Of a stretch of 64,000 bases of DNA, positions 12,520 to 23,667 are shown one piece after another (the first letter of the stretch is position 1; every line of letters starts with the position of its first letter). Below the pieces are notes generated by a model. The model saw nothing but the letters and a program-made list of their open reading frames with translations. It ran no database searches and was not told the DNA's origin. This DNA is from Bolinopsis microptera (lineage: Eukaryota > Ctenophora > Tentaculata > Lobata > Bolinopsidae). The translations under genes were made by a program, and so were the position numbers. Location: positions 8,842,902 to 8,906,901 of the forward strand of contig NC_087076.1 of the NCBI RefSeq assembly GCF_026151205.1, given 5' to 3'.

Positions 12520-15500
12520 TAGAGAGAGAGAGAGCAGGGACTCTAATATTTATCTTCTTTATGTGTATGATAACAACACAACCCTTTTTAAATCGGACAA
12601 AAAATACTGTTTTGAGCTCTGATTAAGCTTTGTTTAAGATTGAAATTTGAAATACGCTAAATACGACGTCCGAGGTCGCCATAATATCATATTTCAACAT
12701 CTGGTATTCTGATAGACTCATTAGTCAATGGTGATCACGAATATCCACATACATGATATATCCACAGGAGGCTGGTCAGGTTAAGTAGGCTCTGAACCAC
12801 GTACGAGCACGCAGGCACTGATTGTCCTACACTCTCAAGCATGTACACAGACCACTGTGGCCAGATTGTATTGATTGTACAGATTTTATGCACATAACCA
12901 GCTTGTCATCTTGATTACCTGGTCCTTATCATTCTGTTGAGTTCGCACAAGTATTCCGCAAAAAACAGGTTCTAACTTGGGGGAGGTATAAAGACACATT
13001 GGCCCTTATTCTGGTCCATTAGCAAGTCTGCAAGTATATATAATCTTTATACCGCCCAATCTGGGTACGCTGTGCACTGTTTTAGATATAAATAACTGAA
13101 TCCTGTACCTTCTAGAAAAGCTGGTTGCTAAAAGCTAGTCATTAAAAGCTGGATTTGCAACAGATTAAATTAAAAGGTCTTTACTCGAGGACCAGCTTTT
13201 CAGCGGAGGTGATATATTAGCGATTTTGTAAATCTCGGCCATACTTAGAACTAAAATGTGTCAAATAAGAAATCTACGAAGAATTCACCTATATTTGTGC
13301 CGTCTTACTGTGTGTCCAAACCAAATTGAAATATTAAGAAGTTTCCCACAGGAACATGTCAGGAGTAGAACTGCCAGTTCCTGTTTTACTTATAAGTTCT
13401 GTGTTTGAAAAACAAGTTGCTAGAACTTGCTCACACCGTTTTATAATGCTGTTTGGGGTGGGGAGTCATCACAATTTTCGTAAAATTTATACTTTACCCC
13501 TATATATATACTACATCACCATGAATAATATACAGCGTTAAAAAGAAGGGAGGAAGCTTTCGCCATTTTCTCCCTGGTGAAAACGTGCAATTTTTGGAAT
13601 ATATAGCAAGCAATCACAACACACCTATTCCTCCACTGAGTCATACATAAACACTGATGAGTGATGACTCTAGAACTCTAGAACGATACGTTCATTTATC
13701 AGAATCCAGCCATTTCGCCATATAAATGGTACAATACGTCAGTGGTAGTCAGAATTAAGTGCATGTAATATGTGTAGCCACTAGTGGACATGTTGTAAGA
13801 GCTGACTCAGCTGATTTGTCATTATATAATGGTTTACCTGTAACCTTGGTACAGGAACTAAAGGAACTAAATTATGGGTATAAATCAAGAGGCTTGCATA
13901 TAATGAACATATTGAGGTATATTAGGTAGTTGGTACAAGGAACGTCACAAGAGTTTTATATATTTTCTCTCTCACACCTCTTATGATGACAGTACAAGTG
14001 ACAATAACCTAGTGGGGGGGGGGGGGACAATGGCATTAAAATGGAGAAAATAGAAAAACCCTTGGGTAATTCTCCATTTTATGCCACGAATTTGGATCAT
14101 CGAATTACATATCTGGAAGCTTACTTGGACACTAACATGTTTATTTTCGCATACCAGGCTACTCAAAGCTCATACCAAGCTACTAGAAGCTCATCCCAGG
14201 CTACTACAGACACATACCTGGCTACTTGAGGCCAAGATCAATTCGACTATTTTGTAATTCAAATTCCACTCAATTTCACTCTATAGTGAATTTAGTAGTA
14301 ATTTACTCTGATAGTGATACAATTTAGGAATTTCATTAATTTTCAGGAAAATTATCGAGGGCTAGGTACCGAAAAATGTTTTCGGCTCATAATGATCGGG
14401 GGTAACATGAATACTGGAGAAAAATGGTTTCAGGAAAACTTTTTAAATTGTTTACTTCTAAAGAAAACTTTAAAATGTTGACTTAAAAAACTTTAAAATT
14501 TTGACTTAGAAAATTTTCGGCCCGAGTTATTCGATTGATACGTACCTCTAAAGGCAGACTTCTCGCTTCCGAGCTCGTATTGCATAGGGGAGGCCTGCCC
14601 TTTGAGATCGCATTACAAAGGGGAAGCCTCGACTCCAAGATCGTATATCGAGGGTGATGTGGGCCTGGGGACTTTGAAATCGGGATAGAAAATACGAAAA
14701 CTTATAAATCTCGGAAATATTTTTACAGGATTGTTTTCAGCTTGGAAAGGCAAAACGTTTAGTACCAAAATTATGATATTTGAAAAACAAATTATTTAAC
14801 AATTTTTACAAAATGTATACAGCGCTAGTTGTCGCCATCCAGCGCTAGTTGTCGTATACGGGGACCTTTGTGTTCGAGCTGGAAAATTGTTGAAGGTCGA
14901 TATACGATAAAAGGGCAAAAATTGTCTATTTGGTGTTCGAAATGATATTCAGATTCTAGATGAATATTATATTTAAATTATTTCGTCAAAATTTTGTAAA
15001 AAATTGCGTTCGTTAAATTTTTAAGTTTTGAAATGGCATAAAATGGAGACTTTTTCTATGGAGAAAATGGAAAAACCCTTGGGTAATTCTCCAATCTCCA
15101 TTTATGCCATTTTATGCCATTGCCACCCTCCCCCCTCCCCCCTCCCCAACCTAGTGTAACGCAGGAAGTTCACACTTCACACAGTTACTCAATCCTAGGA
15201 GCTGTCAACATTACATACAGTCAACATATAATCAACCAGACAATGTATTAGGATATGTACTGTTATAGTCACGTACAGGAACACTGTTATGATACACTTG
15301 GTGGCTTACATGTTGACTTGTATTGTCACCAACAGTACGATAGTACGGCCCGGTGTCATTGTGCGCCGGTTATTAGTGGATGTATCTTAAATTATCAAAA
15401 CGCATTATGAATAGTGATAATTATAATGAACAATGAAAATAAATAATATATTATCATCATAGCACATAGCTCAAATATCCTGGCAGCACGATGACAAGGA

Positions 15501-16021
15501 TATTGGGTTGAGTATGATAAGATATAATCTACATTAAATGTTAATAAGACCATGATCACACAGACACCACTGGGAGAGTGCGATTAGAGTAATATGACCT
15601 CACTAGCTTACTTAATCTTTAGTCAGCAGCTGTGTGGTCTCCGCACAGAATATTCCCTTAAATAGAAGCCTAGACACACTCGTACCATGCCCACCACTTA
15701 ATTACATCCCAATTGTCTCCTCATTACGCAATAATTACTAGCCAATTATCTAATTAGTAAGGTAATTATCTAAGTAGGTAATTACCTGACAGTTCGGGTA
15801 GGATTCCACCTCTCGCTCGGTAACTCCCCGCTTACTTCGTCAGCAGTCGGTGGATGTAGGATGGATATACACACAGTTCCATTCTGAAGAAAAACACCAG
15901 GATTAGTTATAATACTATTTGATGTTATCGGAGAGATACATATTATGTTTCTTTTATGTTTGATTTTCTCAGAAACTAACACTGCTTAGCTGAGGTATAT
16001 ATTCCAGGAAATATGTAATAT

Positions 16022-16052
<31 letters not shown>

Positions 16053-18327
16053 TATATATAGTATATTAGTCAGTACAGTCTATATTCACAGTATATATTC
16101 CAGTCTCCTGCTGTAATCAGGTTGTATTTTTTTTAAACGACACAAAAATATAAAATGATTATAATATCCAGATTCAAGGAACATGTAAAACATGTTTTAT
16201 CAGTTGCAGCCTATTTTGGGAGTGTGTGGGTAAACACGTAAACTGCTGAACTCTGTGTTTCAAAGATCACGTGCCACTCAGACCTCAGGTTTTCGTGAGA
16301 ATATTAAATAATCTAATTATTATAAAGGCGAGTAAACTAGAACTACATAGTAAACTAGTCTCTTACTGTGCATGCTAGTAGCTAGTACTCGCTAATACTA
16401 GTAGATAGACTGGTTAACACCGCACTTACAGAATCGCACTGTGTGTTACATGATCTGTGTACAGCTCTTACACATTATTATAGACATGCACATCTTTAAG
16501 TTTGTTTTATATTTGATTATATATTATCATGCTCTTACTACATCAACTAACACGTGACACACATCAACTAACACGTGACAACTAACACGTGACACACATC
16601 AACTAACACGTGACAACTAAACACGTGATAATGTGTATTATTTTGAATGTTGTGAGCTACATTCACCATCTCTGTATTTCTATTATATTCCTGCTAATTA
16701 CATTTCCCAGTACGTCTAGTATTATACACAGAGAGTTTTTGGCTTCATCCGGAACAAAATAAAATTTGTTGAAGTAATGTGTCTAGACTTATTATTCATG
16801 TAAGTTTTTTCGATAGAAGTAAAGAATTCTTCTTGCGACACACTGAAAAAGGTAAAGATTTCATTGTCATGGAGTGCCGGCTCCTCATTTATGATCAGGG
16901 TCTATTCCTCAACATAATTCCTCATTATAAACACCAGAAAAAACTGTCTGAATCTTCTAATGAAATGATACATTGTGTCGAGCAGCCCTTGTAAGCAGCC
17001 AGGAGGACTTGTTGATTTAACATATTGCTACTAACTCTGTGAATTTAGAGGAAGGCCGGCAGCTGAGTTCCAACTGATCCCATGTTTACAAAACGCCTCA
17101 TTGGCTCACTGCCATGCCTTCTTACTCAGCTTGATAATCGATATTCATTCACAAAATTGCACATTCATCGATAATTTTTACCAGGGATAATTAAACCTGA
17201 GTTAATTGTGATATACAAAGCAGATATTTGTTCCTCGTACATTAGATTGAGGTAGAGGGTTCCTCCTATTCCTGTATTTGGCAAGAAAAGAATGTGTGGA
17301 ATTCACGACATGGCTGCTCTTGGCGCAAAATTGATAACATATTACAACTTCACTGCAGTCATAGCTTAACAATTTAACTTGGCAAAACACCCATCATTTC
17401 TAACAGGTGTAATAAAGAACCAGGAAAACTTAACAAGCTAATACAAGTTAGAGTTGACTATTAACAGAGGGCTTTGAGCACTGTCTTTCAGACTCACCAA
17501 CAAAAATAACTTCCTTGTAGTAATGATTTACATTACTTAAACAATGCACTAATTGTTTGCATTGTTATATTAACAGACTCTAGTGAGTGATGTTTACTTA
17601 CCGGATATACGTTAGGATGCCAGATATCAGATATGAACTTGATGCACGGAGGAGAGAAAGGGTAGTCCAGTGGGAAAGTCAGAATCGCCTGTAAACATAT
17701 TATAACCAGGTTACATCATACATACCTGCCATCAAACACTCCTTACCCCACCCAACATTCACTATGGTTCCTAGGTTACCAGTCGAAAATTTTAAAATCA
17801 AAACCAAAACTTTCATTAACACGTAACAGTAATATGATCTAAATTTACCTTGAAGTAAGCGCCCTGGAAGATGGTTTCAGGAGGTCCGAACAGTCCAACC
17901 TGCCATTCTAATAAGTTAGAATCATCAGTCAACCAAACTGCACATCCTTCCACACTGTCCTTTTGTAGGTCTTTGAACTCCTTCTGTAGTGATAGTATTA
18001 GATCACGTGACGTGGTATACTTTAAATCAAATCATTTTGGATGTATTTGCCAATTATTAACCAATGATAAATCATTTCGTCAAGTCGTTTTTATCAAAAT
18101 CTAATTTAAAGGTCATGAGAATTTATTGTATGATTATTATTTGACTATTTCTAGGGGAAGCAATATTGAAATATATAGATTTCTTATCGCTGATATTAAA
18201 GATAAGGTCGTGATGGCTCGAACCATCACTCAGAGATCTCATACAAATAAGGTTTAATTGTACACAAATTACTGTAACCCATTACCTGGAGTGATTTCAG
18301 AGTCATGAGTGGCACCTCTGACGACAT
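1942..18327 (-). CDS. UBE2R: Ubiquitin-conjugating enzyme E2 of the Cdc34/UBE2R class, six exons, complete
   Basis: Coding exons on the complement are 18327-18286, 17983-17849, 17688-17602, 15883-15786, 3347-3219 and 2143-1942. All have GT donors and AG acceptors, phases fit, and they join to 693 nt encoding 230 aa. Diagnostic features are HPN at residues 83-85, catalytic Cys93 in [10 protein letters not shown], and the Cdc34-type acidic insertion [17 protein letters not shown] just after it. [14 protein letters not shown] follows, then a conserved distal LAEYTFKTK segment and an Asp/Glu/Tyr-rich tail ending EEEYDDD. The insertion and acidic tail separate it from UBE2G enzymes. Cdc34 enzymes build Lys48 ubiquitin chains with SCF cullin-RING ligases, and the acidic tail binds the cullin. 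Human CDC34 also has its active cysteine at 93. Exon 1 encodes only 14 residues. Intron 4 is about 12.4 kb and full of repeats. A gene-wide tandem repeat lies close to the exon 5 acceptor. Confidence 0.93.
2144..3218 (-). other. UBE2R intron 5
   Basis: The donor after exon 5 reads AA|GTTAGT and the acceptor before exon 6 reads TTTTCAG|G (complement), giving phase 2 to phase 2. No further exon, RNA gene or repeat recognised inside. Confidence 0.7.
3409..4312. repeat. 12-bp minisatellite, about 75 copies, in UBE2R intron 4
   Basis: Tandem array of ATGTGYAGTKTA (12 bp) with very regular spacing. Variants are limited to TGT/TGC, GTG/TTT/TTC/GTA and rare GGT. The rare TTCA-bearing unit occurs at about 3689, 4013, 4181 and 4289, i.e. 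separated by 27, 14 and 9 whole units, and the unit order after the first two copies is the same for several units. This suggests higher-order block duplication. Because 12 is divisible by 3 and the unit lacks stops in several frames, long artificial ORFs appear on both strands. The array ends about 61 nt upstream (in transcript sense) of the exon 5 acceptor. Confidence 0.95.
6984..8445. mobile_element. Non-autonomous TIR element, 1462 bp, TA target duplication, iterated inward-facing motif
   Basis: The ends are imperfect inverted repeats beginning CGGGTAYCGGCCTTACAAAA and extending to about 25 bp. Each end abuts TA (6982-6983 and 8446-8447), as expected for Tc1/mariner-type insertion. The 15-mer CCTYACAAAATGACA recurs ten times. 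Seven copies are forward, at 6994, 7011, 7346, 7369, 7515, 7538 and 7893. Three are reversed, at 8071, 8238 and 8421. All point inward from their nearest end. No transposase ORF is present. It sits in UBE2R intron 4. The iterated motif could be a transposase-binding array; that is inference. Confidence 0.75.
9847..10601. mobile_element. Candidate TTAA-flanked non-autonomous element with a long internal hairpin
   Basis: Sequence between TTAA at 9843-9846 and TTAA at 10602-10605. It starts GGGGGCAATG and ends in TATGCCCCC, a short (7-8 bp) terminal inverted repeat. No ORF of interest. Inside is a near-perfect hairpin (see 10359-10502). TTAA duplication is typical of piggyBac and Kolobok superfamilies; the TIR is too short to choose. 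Its right TTAA is also the left TTAA of the next element. Confidence 0.5.
10359..10502. repeat. Near-perfect 66-bp-arm hairpin
   Basis: The left arm begins AGTTATGAACAACAAAACAC and its reverse complement runs from about 10437 to 10502. Arms are about 66 bp with a single mismatch noted and a loop of about 12 nt. A transcript through it would fold into a long stem, on either strand, including in UBE2R pre-mRNA. Confidence 0.9.
10606..11451. mobile_element. TTAA-flanked TIR element, 846 bp, with a large imperfect internal palindrome
   Basis: Flanked by TTAA at 10602-10605 and 11452-11455. Terminal inverted repeats are GGCCACAGGGGGG...CCGAGG on the left and CCTCGG...CCCCCTGTGGCC on the right. 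The right arm holds a run of about 17 C. The interior folds on itself: AAAATCTATCTTCT near 10793 pairs with AGAAGATAGATTTT near 11078, GTTATGTAACGAT near 10870 pairs with ATCGTTACATAAC near 10990, and GAGGTTAACC pairs with GGTTAACCTC across the centre. No transposase is encoded. The TTAA duplication suggests a piggyBac or Kolobok relative. Confidence 0.75.
12489..12534. repeat. GA microsatellite
   Basis: Mostly uninterrupted AG dinucleotides with a few GG/AT interruptions, in UBE2R intron 4. Confidence 0.95.
14015..15147. mobile_element. Non-autonomous TIR element, 1133 bp, 9-bp target duplication
   Basis: Bounded by direct AACCTAGTG at 14006-14014 and 15148-15156. The left end is a G run followed by ACAATGGCAT; the right end is ATGCCATTGCC followed by C-rich sequence. 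Near both ends the same block, ATGGAGAAAATRGAAAAACC plus CTTGGGTAATTCTCCA, occurs in direct orientation at 14041 and 15060. Each copy folds locally with flanking ATGCCAT/ATGGCAT words. A 9-bp duplication is usual for Mutator-like elements, though 8 bp (hAT) cannot be excluded. No transposase ORF. It also contains a 21-bp repeat (four copies) at 14150. Confidence 0.7.
14150..14230. repeat. 21-bp tandem repeat, about four copies
   Basis: Units beginning CATACCARGCTACT start at 14150, 14171, 14192 and 14213; the last is partial. It lies inside the 14015-15147 element. Confidence 0.8.
16022..16060. repeat. TA microsatellite in UBE2R intron 3
   Basis: Nearly pure TA dinucleotides with one AATA interruption. 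A similar smaller tract lies at about 258-290. Confidence 0.9.
16551..16627. promoter_or_regulatory. Cluster of five CACGTG E-box palindromes in UBE2R intron 3
   Basis: CACGTG occurs at 16551, 16572, 16586, 16607 and 16622 within CAACTAACACGTGACA repeats. Spacing shows a 35-bp composite unit duplicated in tandem. CACGTG is the core for bHLH-ZIP factors such as MYC/MAX, USF and MITF. Regulatory function is not shown by sequence; it could be only a short tandem repeat. Confidence 0.5.
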
Positions 18328-19339
18328 AGCTGCTCAGATCGGTCAAATATTCTAGATTATTGTGATATCCGTGGTCATAATGTTGACGATAAAATCTTCA
18401 TACTGTTCTCCAGCTTTCTAAGCGAGTTAGATTAATACCTTTTAGATACAGGGGAAAGTAGCTCATTATTTTACAGTTATTTTTCATACGTTAGAGATCT
18501 ATGTAATTGGGCAATTCAAATTTCATTCGACTTTGATTTTCTCGATGATTTCTAAAAAAGACACAAGTAAAACTGAATAATTGATTTAAATAAATTATCA
18601 GATTTCACTTTATACAGTTACAAATGATACCTTGTCACTCGTGACGAGGCTTCTCTTGACTAGTATTGGATTGGGGATCCTACTGTTTCACATTTCTTTT
18701 CGTTTCCGTTGGTAAGATATTAAAAGAATTCAAATTTTGGGTGAGCCAACATACAGCAAAATGAGGTACTGCTGACTTCCAATCAATGGTTCCTAAGATA
18801 AAAGACCAGCTTGAATTACTCTGCCTAAAATATTTACTAAAACACAAAAGGTCAGTTTCCAATAATATAAGCACCCTCAAGAAGTGTAATCTTAGAAAAC
18901 AGTCCCGGTTAACAATCAGCTTCATTTCTACCCACGACCAATCATTCATTAATTGGCAGCAATGTCTTTAATCATCAACTTGCCCAGACACATTTTGTGC
19001 AGAGACAAAATGTGTGTAACCTATAATGGGCGTATCTATTCCTAAAAGTAAAAACTAAATAATTATTCAACAAATTAACGCTGCCAAAATCTTTTGAACA
19101 GTCCTAAGAAAATTTATTTAGTTCTTTGCTTGGTGTAACAAAAAGCTAAAACTGTTAAGTTTAAAATTTTTCAACACGTACATTGTCTATCAGCAAGTCA
19201 ACAAGGTAGCATGGTGGAACACTCCCAAGAAACATATAACGTAGGTCGGGGATGATAAAATGCCAGTTGAAGCAGCAAGGTCACCTAGATGCAACAAGAA
19301 GTGGTTTAGATCATAGCTGAGCAACGGGGTCACCGGTCT
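18328..19339. other. Spacer between UBE2R start and UBALD stop
   Basis: Both neighbours are on the - strand, so this should hold the UBALD 3' UTR and the UBE2R promoter/5' UTR. A - strand AATAAA (TTTATT at 19113-19118) is a candidate UBALD poly(A) signal. No TATA box or further gene recognised. Confidence 0.4.
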
Positions 19340-19657
19340 CTAGCTCTTCAGCTGAGCATTCTCTGGGACCTGAGGGGTTGTCATTGAATCATTTGTGTGC
19401 AGCTTATGGAAGAGCTCCAGAGTTTCAGGGAAGTTAGGGGGAGTTGCTGGAGTGTTGCGAGGAGCTCTAAATGGCTGAAAACTGTTCTGTGCAGTTGGTG
19501 CCTGGCACAGCTGAGCTTCTCGCAGAAATAAGCTGAGTGCAACCTCAAAATTCCACTTTGATTCACATAAAATCTGAAAAGCTTGCTCTCGAGTTCCGCC
19601 ACAGATATTTATGAACTGGTTGATCATTACTTGCTGCCGAAGGTTGCTTTCGTCCAT
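19340..19657 (-). CDS. UBALD: UBA-like domain-containing protein, UBALD (FAM100) family
   Basis: A single open frame of 105 aa begins MDESNLRQQVMINQF. Its first 50 residues match the UBA-like helical domain of UBALD1/2, whose hallmark is a start near DELRHQVMINQF followed by an alternating helical segment ending in a FEVALS-type helix (here WNFEVALSLFL). The second hallmark is NTPATPPNFPETLELFHKL at about residues 68-86, the strongly conserved post-UBA motif. The C-terminal Pro/His-rich tail of vertebrate members is absent, so this homologue is short. Function in the family is poorly known; the UBA-like fold suggests a protein-protein or ubiquitin-related contact. TTCAG stands a few bases upstream of the ATG, so a 5' UTR intron is likely. 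Confidence 0.88.
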   Translation of the reverse strand: MDESNLRQQVMINQFINICGGTREQAFQILCESKWNFEVALSLFLREAQLCQAPTAQNSFQPFRAPRNTPATPPNFPETLELFHKLHTNDSMTTPQVPENAQLKS

Positions 19658-21614
19658 GATTACTGCTGAATAAAATGTTAATTAATATAAACAATCACAT
19701 TGGAGAGTGCACCAAAAACCTTGTTCAGGGCAGCAGCCAACTACTTGGACGACAATAATTTTATTAGATAAAATATATGGAGGAATGAATTAAGGAAACA
19801 GCTGAGATACCAAAATTTCTAACTGTCAAAATTGTTTCTAAATTTTGGTAATAACTCCATATGGACAAAGATTAAATAATATCTTGGCGCGACTTGAGAA
19901 TCAGGTCTAAAATTATGAAATTTAAATGTGGCTTGACTATTCATGTTTCAAACTTTTGAGAATTATTATAAGGAATAAGATTAAGAAGAGTTTGGGGATT
20001 TTTAGAGTACCACATGGAAATAATAATAAGCATGTACAGAAGGATATAAGGAAGCTTCTTCAATTCAAAATCCTTAGAACAACAGTGACTACTCTCCAAG
20101 GAGACAGAGGGTCGAGAAATAATAAAAGAAGTAATAAAATAACTTAATAGATATAGAGAGTCTAGATTTGATCTTGGAGCCGCAAGGCCAAGGGTGAATT
20201 TGAAATGTTTCTGCCAATATTTTAGTTGGGGAATATATTTAATTTTTGAAGGTTTCATTTTATATTATATTGTGATATTATGTGTATATTGTTATAAGCC
20301 TGTACAATAACAATATCGACCTAATTAAGTCCTCGGTTGTGGACATCTGTGTCTAGTCATTGAAATTGAACTCGTTAATACTGTCCAGAAACCAAACCGA
20401 TCTTTGATTTTGAATTAACATACAACAGTATATGCTGTAACACTTACTTAATCAGATCTTACGAATATTAGTGAAAAAAATTTTTAGTGAAACAAATTTA
20501 ATATTTTATCCTTTATTTTACAATCATAATATAATAATATTTATAAGCCTCCGTTTTGAAAGTTTTAAATTTTAATATATTCACATTTCTATTTAAAATT
20601 CAATTTAATGTATAAGTCGATAACTGGCCGCCAAAGCCGCGCATTCTTGAAAACAGGATTAAATTGATTATGATTATACGACAAATAGAAATAAATTTAA
20701 ACTATCCGTGGTTTTTTTTAAAATAAATTATAATCTTACCTAAATCCAAAGCCAGCTTTGTAAAATTTACTATTAGATCATAATATATCGTCAATTCTCA
20801 ATATTTACAATGCAACATTTCATTAATCTACACACAAGCGTACTCCAGCCCCTGCACGCATCCGTTCTTATGCGGCGCGGCTCAAGCCGCGCACGCACGT
20901 ATTATTTTATACTTTTTGCTTTCTAATAAATATCGTGTCAATGTGTACGTCTAAATGTTCATGTTTTGTGTAAACCGAATCCAATTGAGATTAGTGACAA
21001 GGATAAGGACCCAAGTGCCTGTACGGCTTTTTCGGACCCCTGTGGACCACTACTCTTGAAATCGCTCTACAACTATTAAACATTTGTAACTGTTATATAA
21101 TATATAACGTCATTTGACAATTATATTATCATTAATCTACAATCTAACTGTCTTGCTGAGGGGGAGGAGTAAACGCTTCACAAACTAAAATACAATACTT
21201 ACAACATACAAAATTTAAAACCATCAACACGGTTATAGTTAATATCAAGGGCCAATTTGGTATACCGCTATTTCGTTGTAATATCTAGTATTGAGTATAT
21301 CTTTACATTTTAATACAATAATGAAATACAATAGGATACATGTTTCGAGAAAGAAAGGTTGGTCCGATTATTAACAAAAGTAAACAAAAGTCCATCAGGG
21401 ACTCCACAGAGTCGAAAAAGGTACACGGCTGCTGTCTGGTGCTGCTAGGCATTTATTGATCAAGATGTTTTATTGTATTGGTTTTTGATGATTCTATTAA
21501 AACGTAAAGGCACAAAGATCAGATGAAATAACATGAAATATTTATATCCCGCTCATATGATTAACCAAAAACACTTAACCATGCCATGTCAGAGCGGCTG
21601 GTTGAGAGAGATAT
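19658..21614. other. Upstream region of UBALD and left part of the repeat island
   Basis: AT-rich, no coding sequence recognised. A GC-rich inverted word pair (GCGCGGCT...AGCCGCGC at about 20874-20892) forms a small hairpin. Candidate short exons were not supported by family similarity. Confidence 0.35.
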
Positions 21615-21622
21615 GCGCAAAT

Positions 21623-22436
21623 GGGGGTGATGCAACGTCAATTAATGTCAATTAATGTCAATTAATGTCAATTAATGTCAATTAATGTCAATTAATGTCA
21701 ATGTCAGTTTTGCAAAATTTTGGAATACTGACATTAATTGACACGATATTTTTCGACCCAAGATTATGTAGTTCTACCATATTTTTAGCACTTAAGAACG
21801 TTTATTATATCATCAATTTATTCACTACTATCACATATGGAAATGTGAAATGTGAAAAAATTCAGATCATTAAACAATAAAACTAAAATAATACGGTTTT
21901 CCGAAATTTAATTTTCTTAAATGGGCGTGGCCATCCAAGGGCGTGGTTCTCAACATCATCAGAACTTAAAACCCACATTAAACGAAATTCCTTCATGACA
22001 TTTATATTTGAATAACGAATCTTAAACAGCTAACAGTACTCCTTCATACTAAAAAAGCCGATTCTAGATATTTTACCTGTATAAGAAACCAATAAAATAT
22101 GGGCGTGGCCGGTGGGGACCGAAGATGGAAGAGTTGGAAGCTGAAATTTTTTTTTGTGATCTTTGAACCTAATGATCAACAGATAAGAACATACTCATAA
22201 TTATTCAAGGACATTTTGTTTTTTTGAACCGGTCTAACTTACATAGACGTGAATATCTTGAATATTTATCAAATAATGATAATCTCATATTTCAAGACAA
22301 ATTAATGTCAATTGATGTCAATTAATGTCAATTGATGTCAATTAATGTCAATTAATGTCAATTAATGTCAATTAATGTCAATGTCAGTTTGGGGTTTTTA
22401 TGGAATACTGACATTAATTGACGTTGCATCACCCCC
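21623..22436. mobile_element. 814-bp TIR element with ATTAATGTCA arrays, 8-bp target duplication
   Basis: Perfect terminal inverted repeats of about 28 bp start GGGGGTGATGCAACGTCAAT and are flanked by direct GCGCAAAT at 21615-21622 and 22437-22444. Inside each end is a decamer array of ATTAATGTCA: six copies at 21641-21700 and eight at 22301-22380, two of the latter reading ATTGATGTCA. Each array is followed by ATGTCAGTTT, a spacer, then GGAATACTGACATTAATTGAC, so each end is itself a hairpin and the two end modules are direct repeats of one another. An 8-bp duplication fits hAT and P superfamilies among others. No transposase is encoded. Confidence 0.85.
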
Positions 22437-22444
22437 GCGCAAAT

Positions 22445-23265
22445 AAAAAATCTGAAGTGTAACCCCAAAAAGCGGCAAAGACAAAATTAAAACATTTGTA
22501 TTAAAACCACACGAAGATAACTGCAAGTAACAAACTAAATGTACTACAATAACTTTGCAAGAAACATTATTTGATGCACGGTGCGGCTCAGTAGTGCATG
22601 ATTGATGATCGCGCTACAAGTACTCGCGTTTCTCATGTACATGCGAGAGGCTTGAAAACAGCGCTGCACATTGGGATTGGCGTACCAGGTAATAATCTAC
22701 CAAGACGTGCAAGCTGATTGTTAGACCCGCCGTTACCTAACTTGCTAGTTGATTACTCGAATATCGTTTTACAAGCCTGCAACGTACGCACGTCTGAAAA
22801 AATAGTTATTTGCTCATAACTCAACAAGAGATGATTTCTATGCTATATAATAGGCCTTATTCGAAATCAGCTTACACATTGCATTAATATAACTTACTTT
22901 AGCTTTCACAACACACAATCCTACAGCTTACTCTTAAAACAAAAATTTATAAGCATGTTTACAGAATAGTTAATTAATCTAATCCATAATCACGCCCCAT
23001 TGCATCGACGGTCAATATTTGAAACAAATATTTTACGAGTATCACATATCACCCGTTAATATCACCCGATTAAACTTTACAAAGTTATTTTTGAGCTTCT
23101 TGCATAGTGAAAGTAGCATAATCAATAAAACTAGCAAGATGGATAAAATTAAAATAAGATAGTTTTGAATTTTTACTAAACCACTTTGCTTTTAAAGGCA
23201 CGTATTTAAAATGCCTTCTAAATAATATAACGGGTGCTTTAATATAACGATCTTGTCAAGCAACG
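22445..23265. other. Repeat-island sequence without a recognised gene
   Basis: Contains the word GAAACAAATATTTTAC at 23021, followed by RAGTATCAC and then several ATCACCCGTTAA-like words. The same block recurs in the same orientation at 32418, beyond the retrotransposons. Origin unknown. Confidence 0.4.
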
Positions 23266-23317
23266 ATGCGAAGCAAAAATGCTAGTTTGCGCGGCGCGTC
23301 GAACCGGCGAAGTCCTC
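23266..23317 (+). repeat. 52-bp GC-rich inverted repeat, left copy
   Basis: Reverse complement matches 32158-32209 at 49 of 52 positions. Core words are GACTTCGCCG, CGACGCGCCGCGC and GCTTCGCAT. The pair brackets both retrotransposons. Confidence 0.9.
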
Positions 23318-23483
23318 TAACACTTGACTCGGGCCACAATCCACATATTTTGCCTCGGTGCTCGGGCCAGCAAGAAAACAACAATTTCAAGAAAACAACA
23401 ATTTTATTTAGTATCAATTAAAGCAGACAAAAATGTATTTCATATATATATAACTAGCACGAACTTTAGATCAGATATCTTAG

Positions 23484-23667
23484 GGGACTTGGAGTAGCAA
23501 GAGATTGACTAGAAGGTATATACCTTTTACAAAGATACGTCGAGAAGAATCCAGGGTGATACAGGATCGGAGAGTGCAGACCAAAAGTTTACGCACCCAC
23601 CTTTGCCTCCTGAGTTCTTGGGTGGACATAAATTTATGCAAACTTGGTCGTTTATACTCCAAGTCCC
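23484..23667. repeat. 184-bp segment with 13-bp perfect inverted ends
   Basis: GGGACTTGGAGTA at 23484-23496 and its complement TACTCCAAGTCCC at 23655-23667. No clear target duplication. Possibly a very short MITE; function unknown. Confidence 0.45.

Larger units (their letters stand above)
3348..15785 (-). other. UBE2R intron 4, about 12.4 kb, repeat-rich
   Basis: Bounded by the exon 4 donor (GTC AG|GTAATT on the complement) and the exon 5 acceptor (TTTCAG|GACC). It contains the 12-bp minisatellite, the TA-flanked element at 6984-8445, two TTAA-flanked elements at 9847-11451, a GA microsatellite near 12.5 kb and the 9-bp-duplication element at 14015-15147. The stretches 4313-6981, 8448-9842, 11456-12488 and 12535-14005 show no gene; short ORFs there lack family features. 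Confidence 0.75.
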
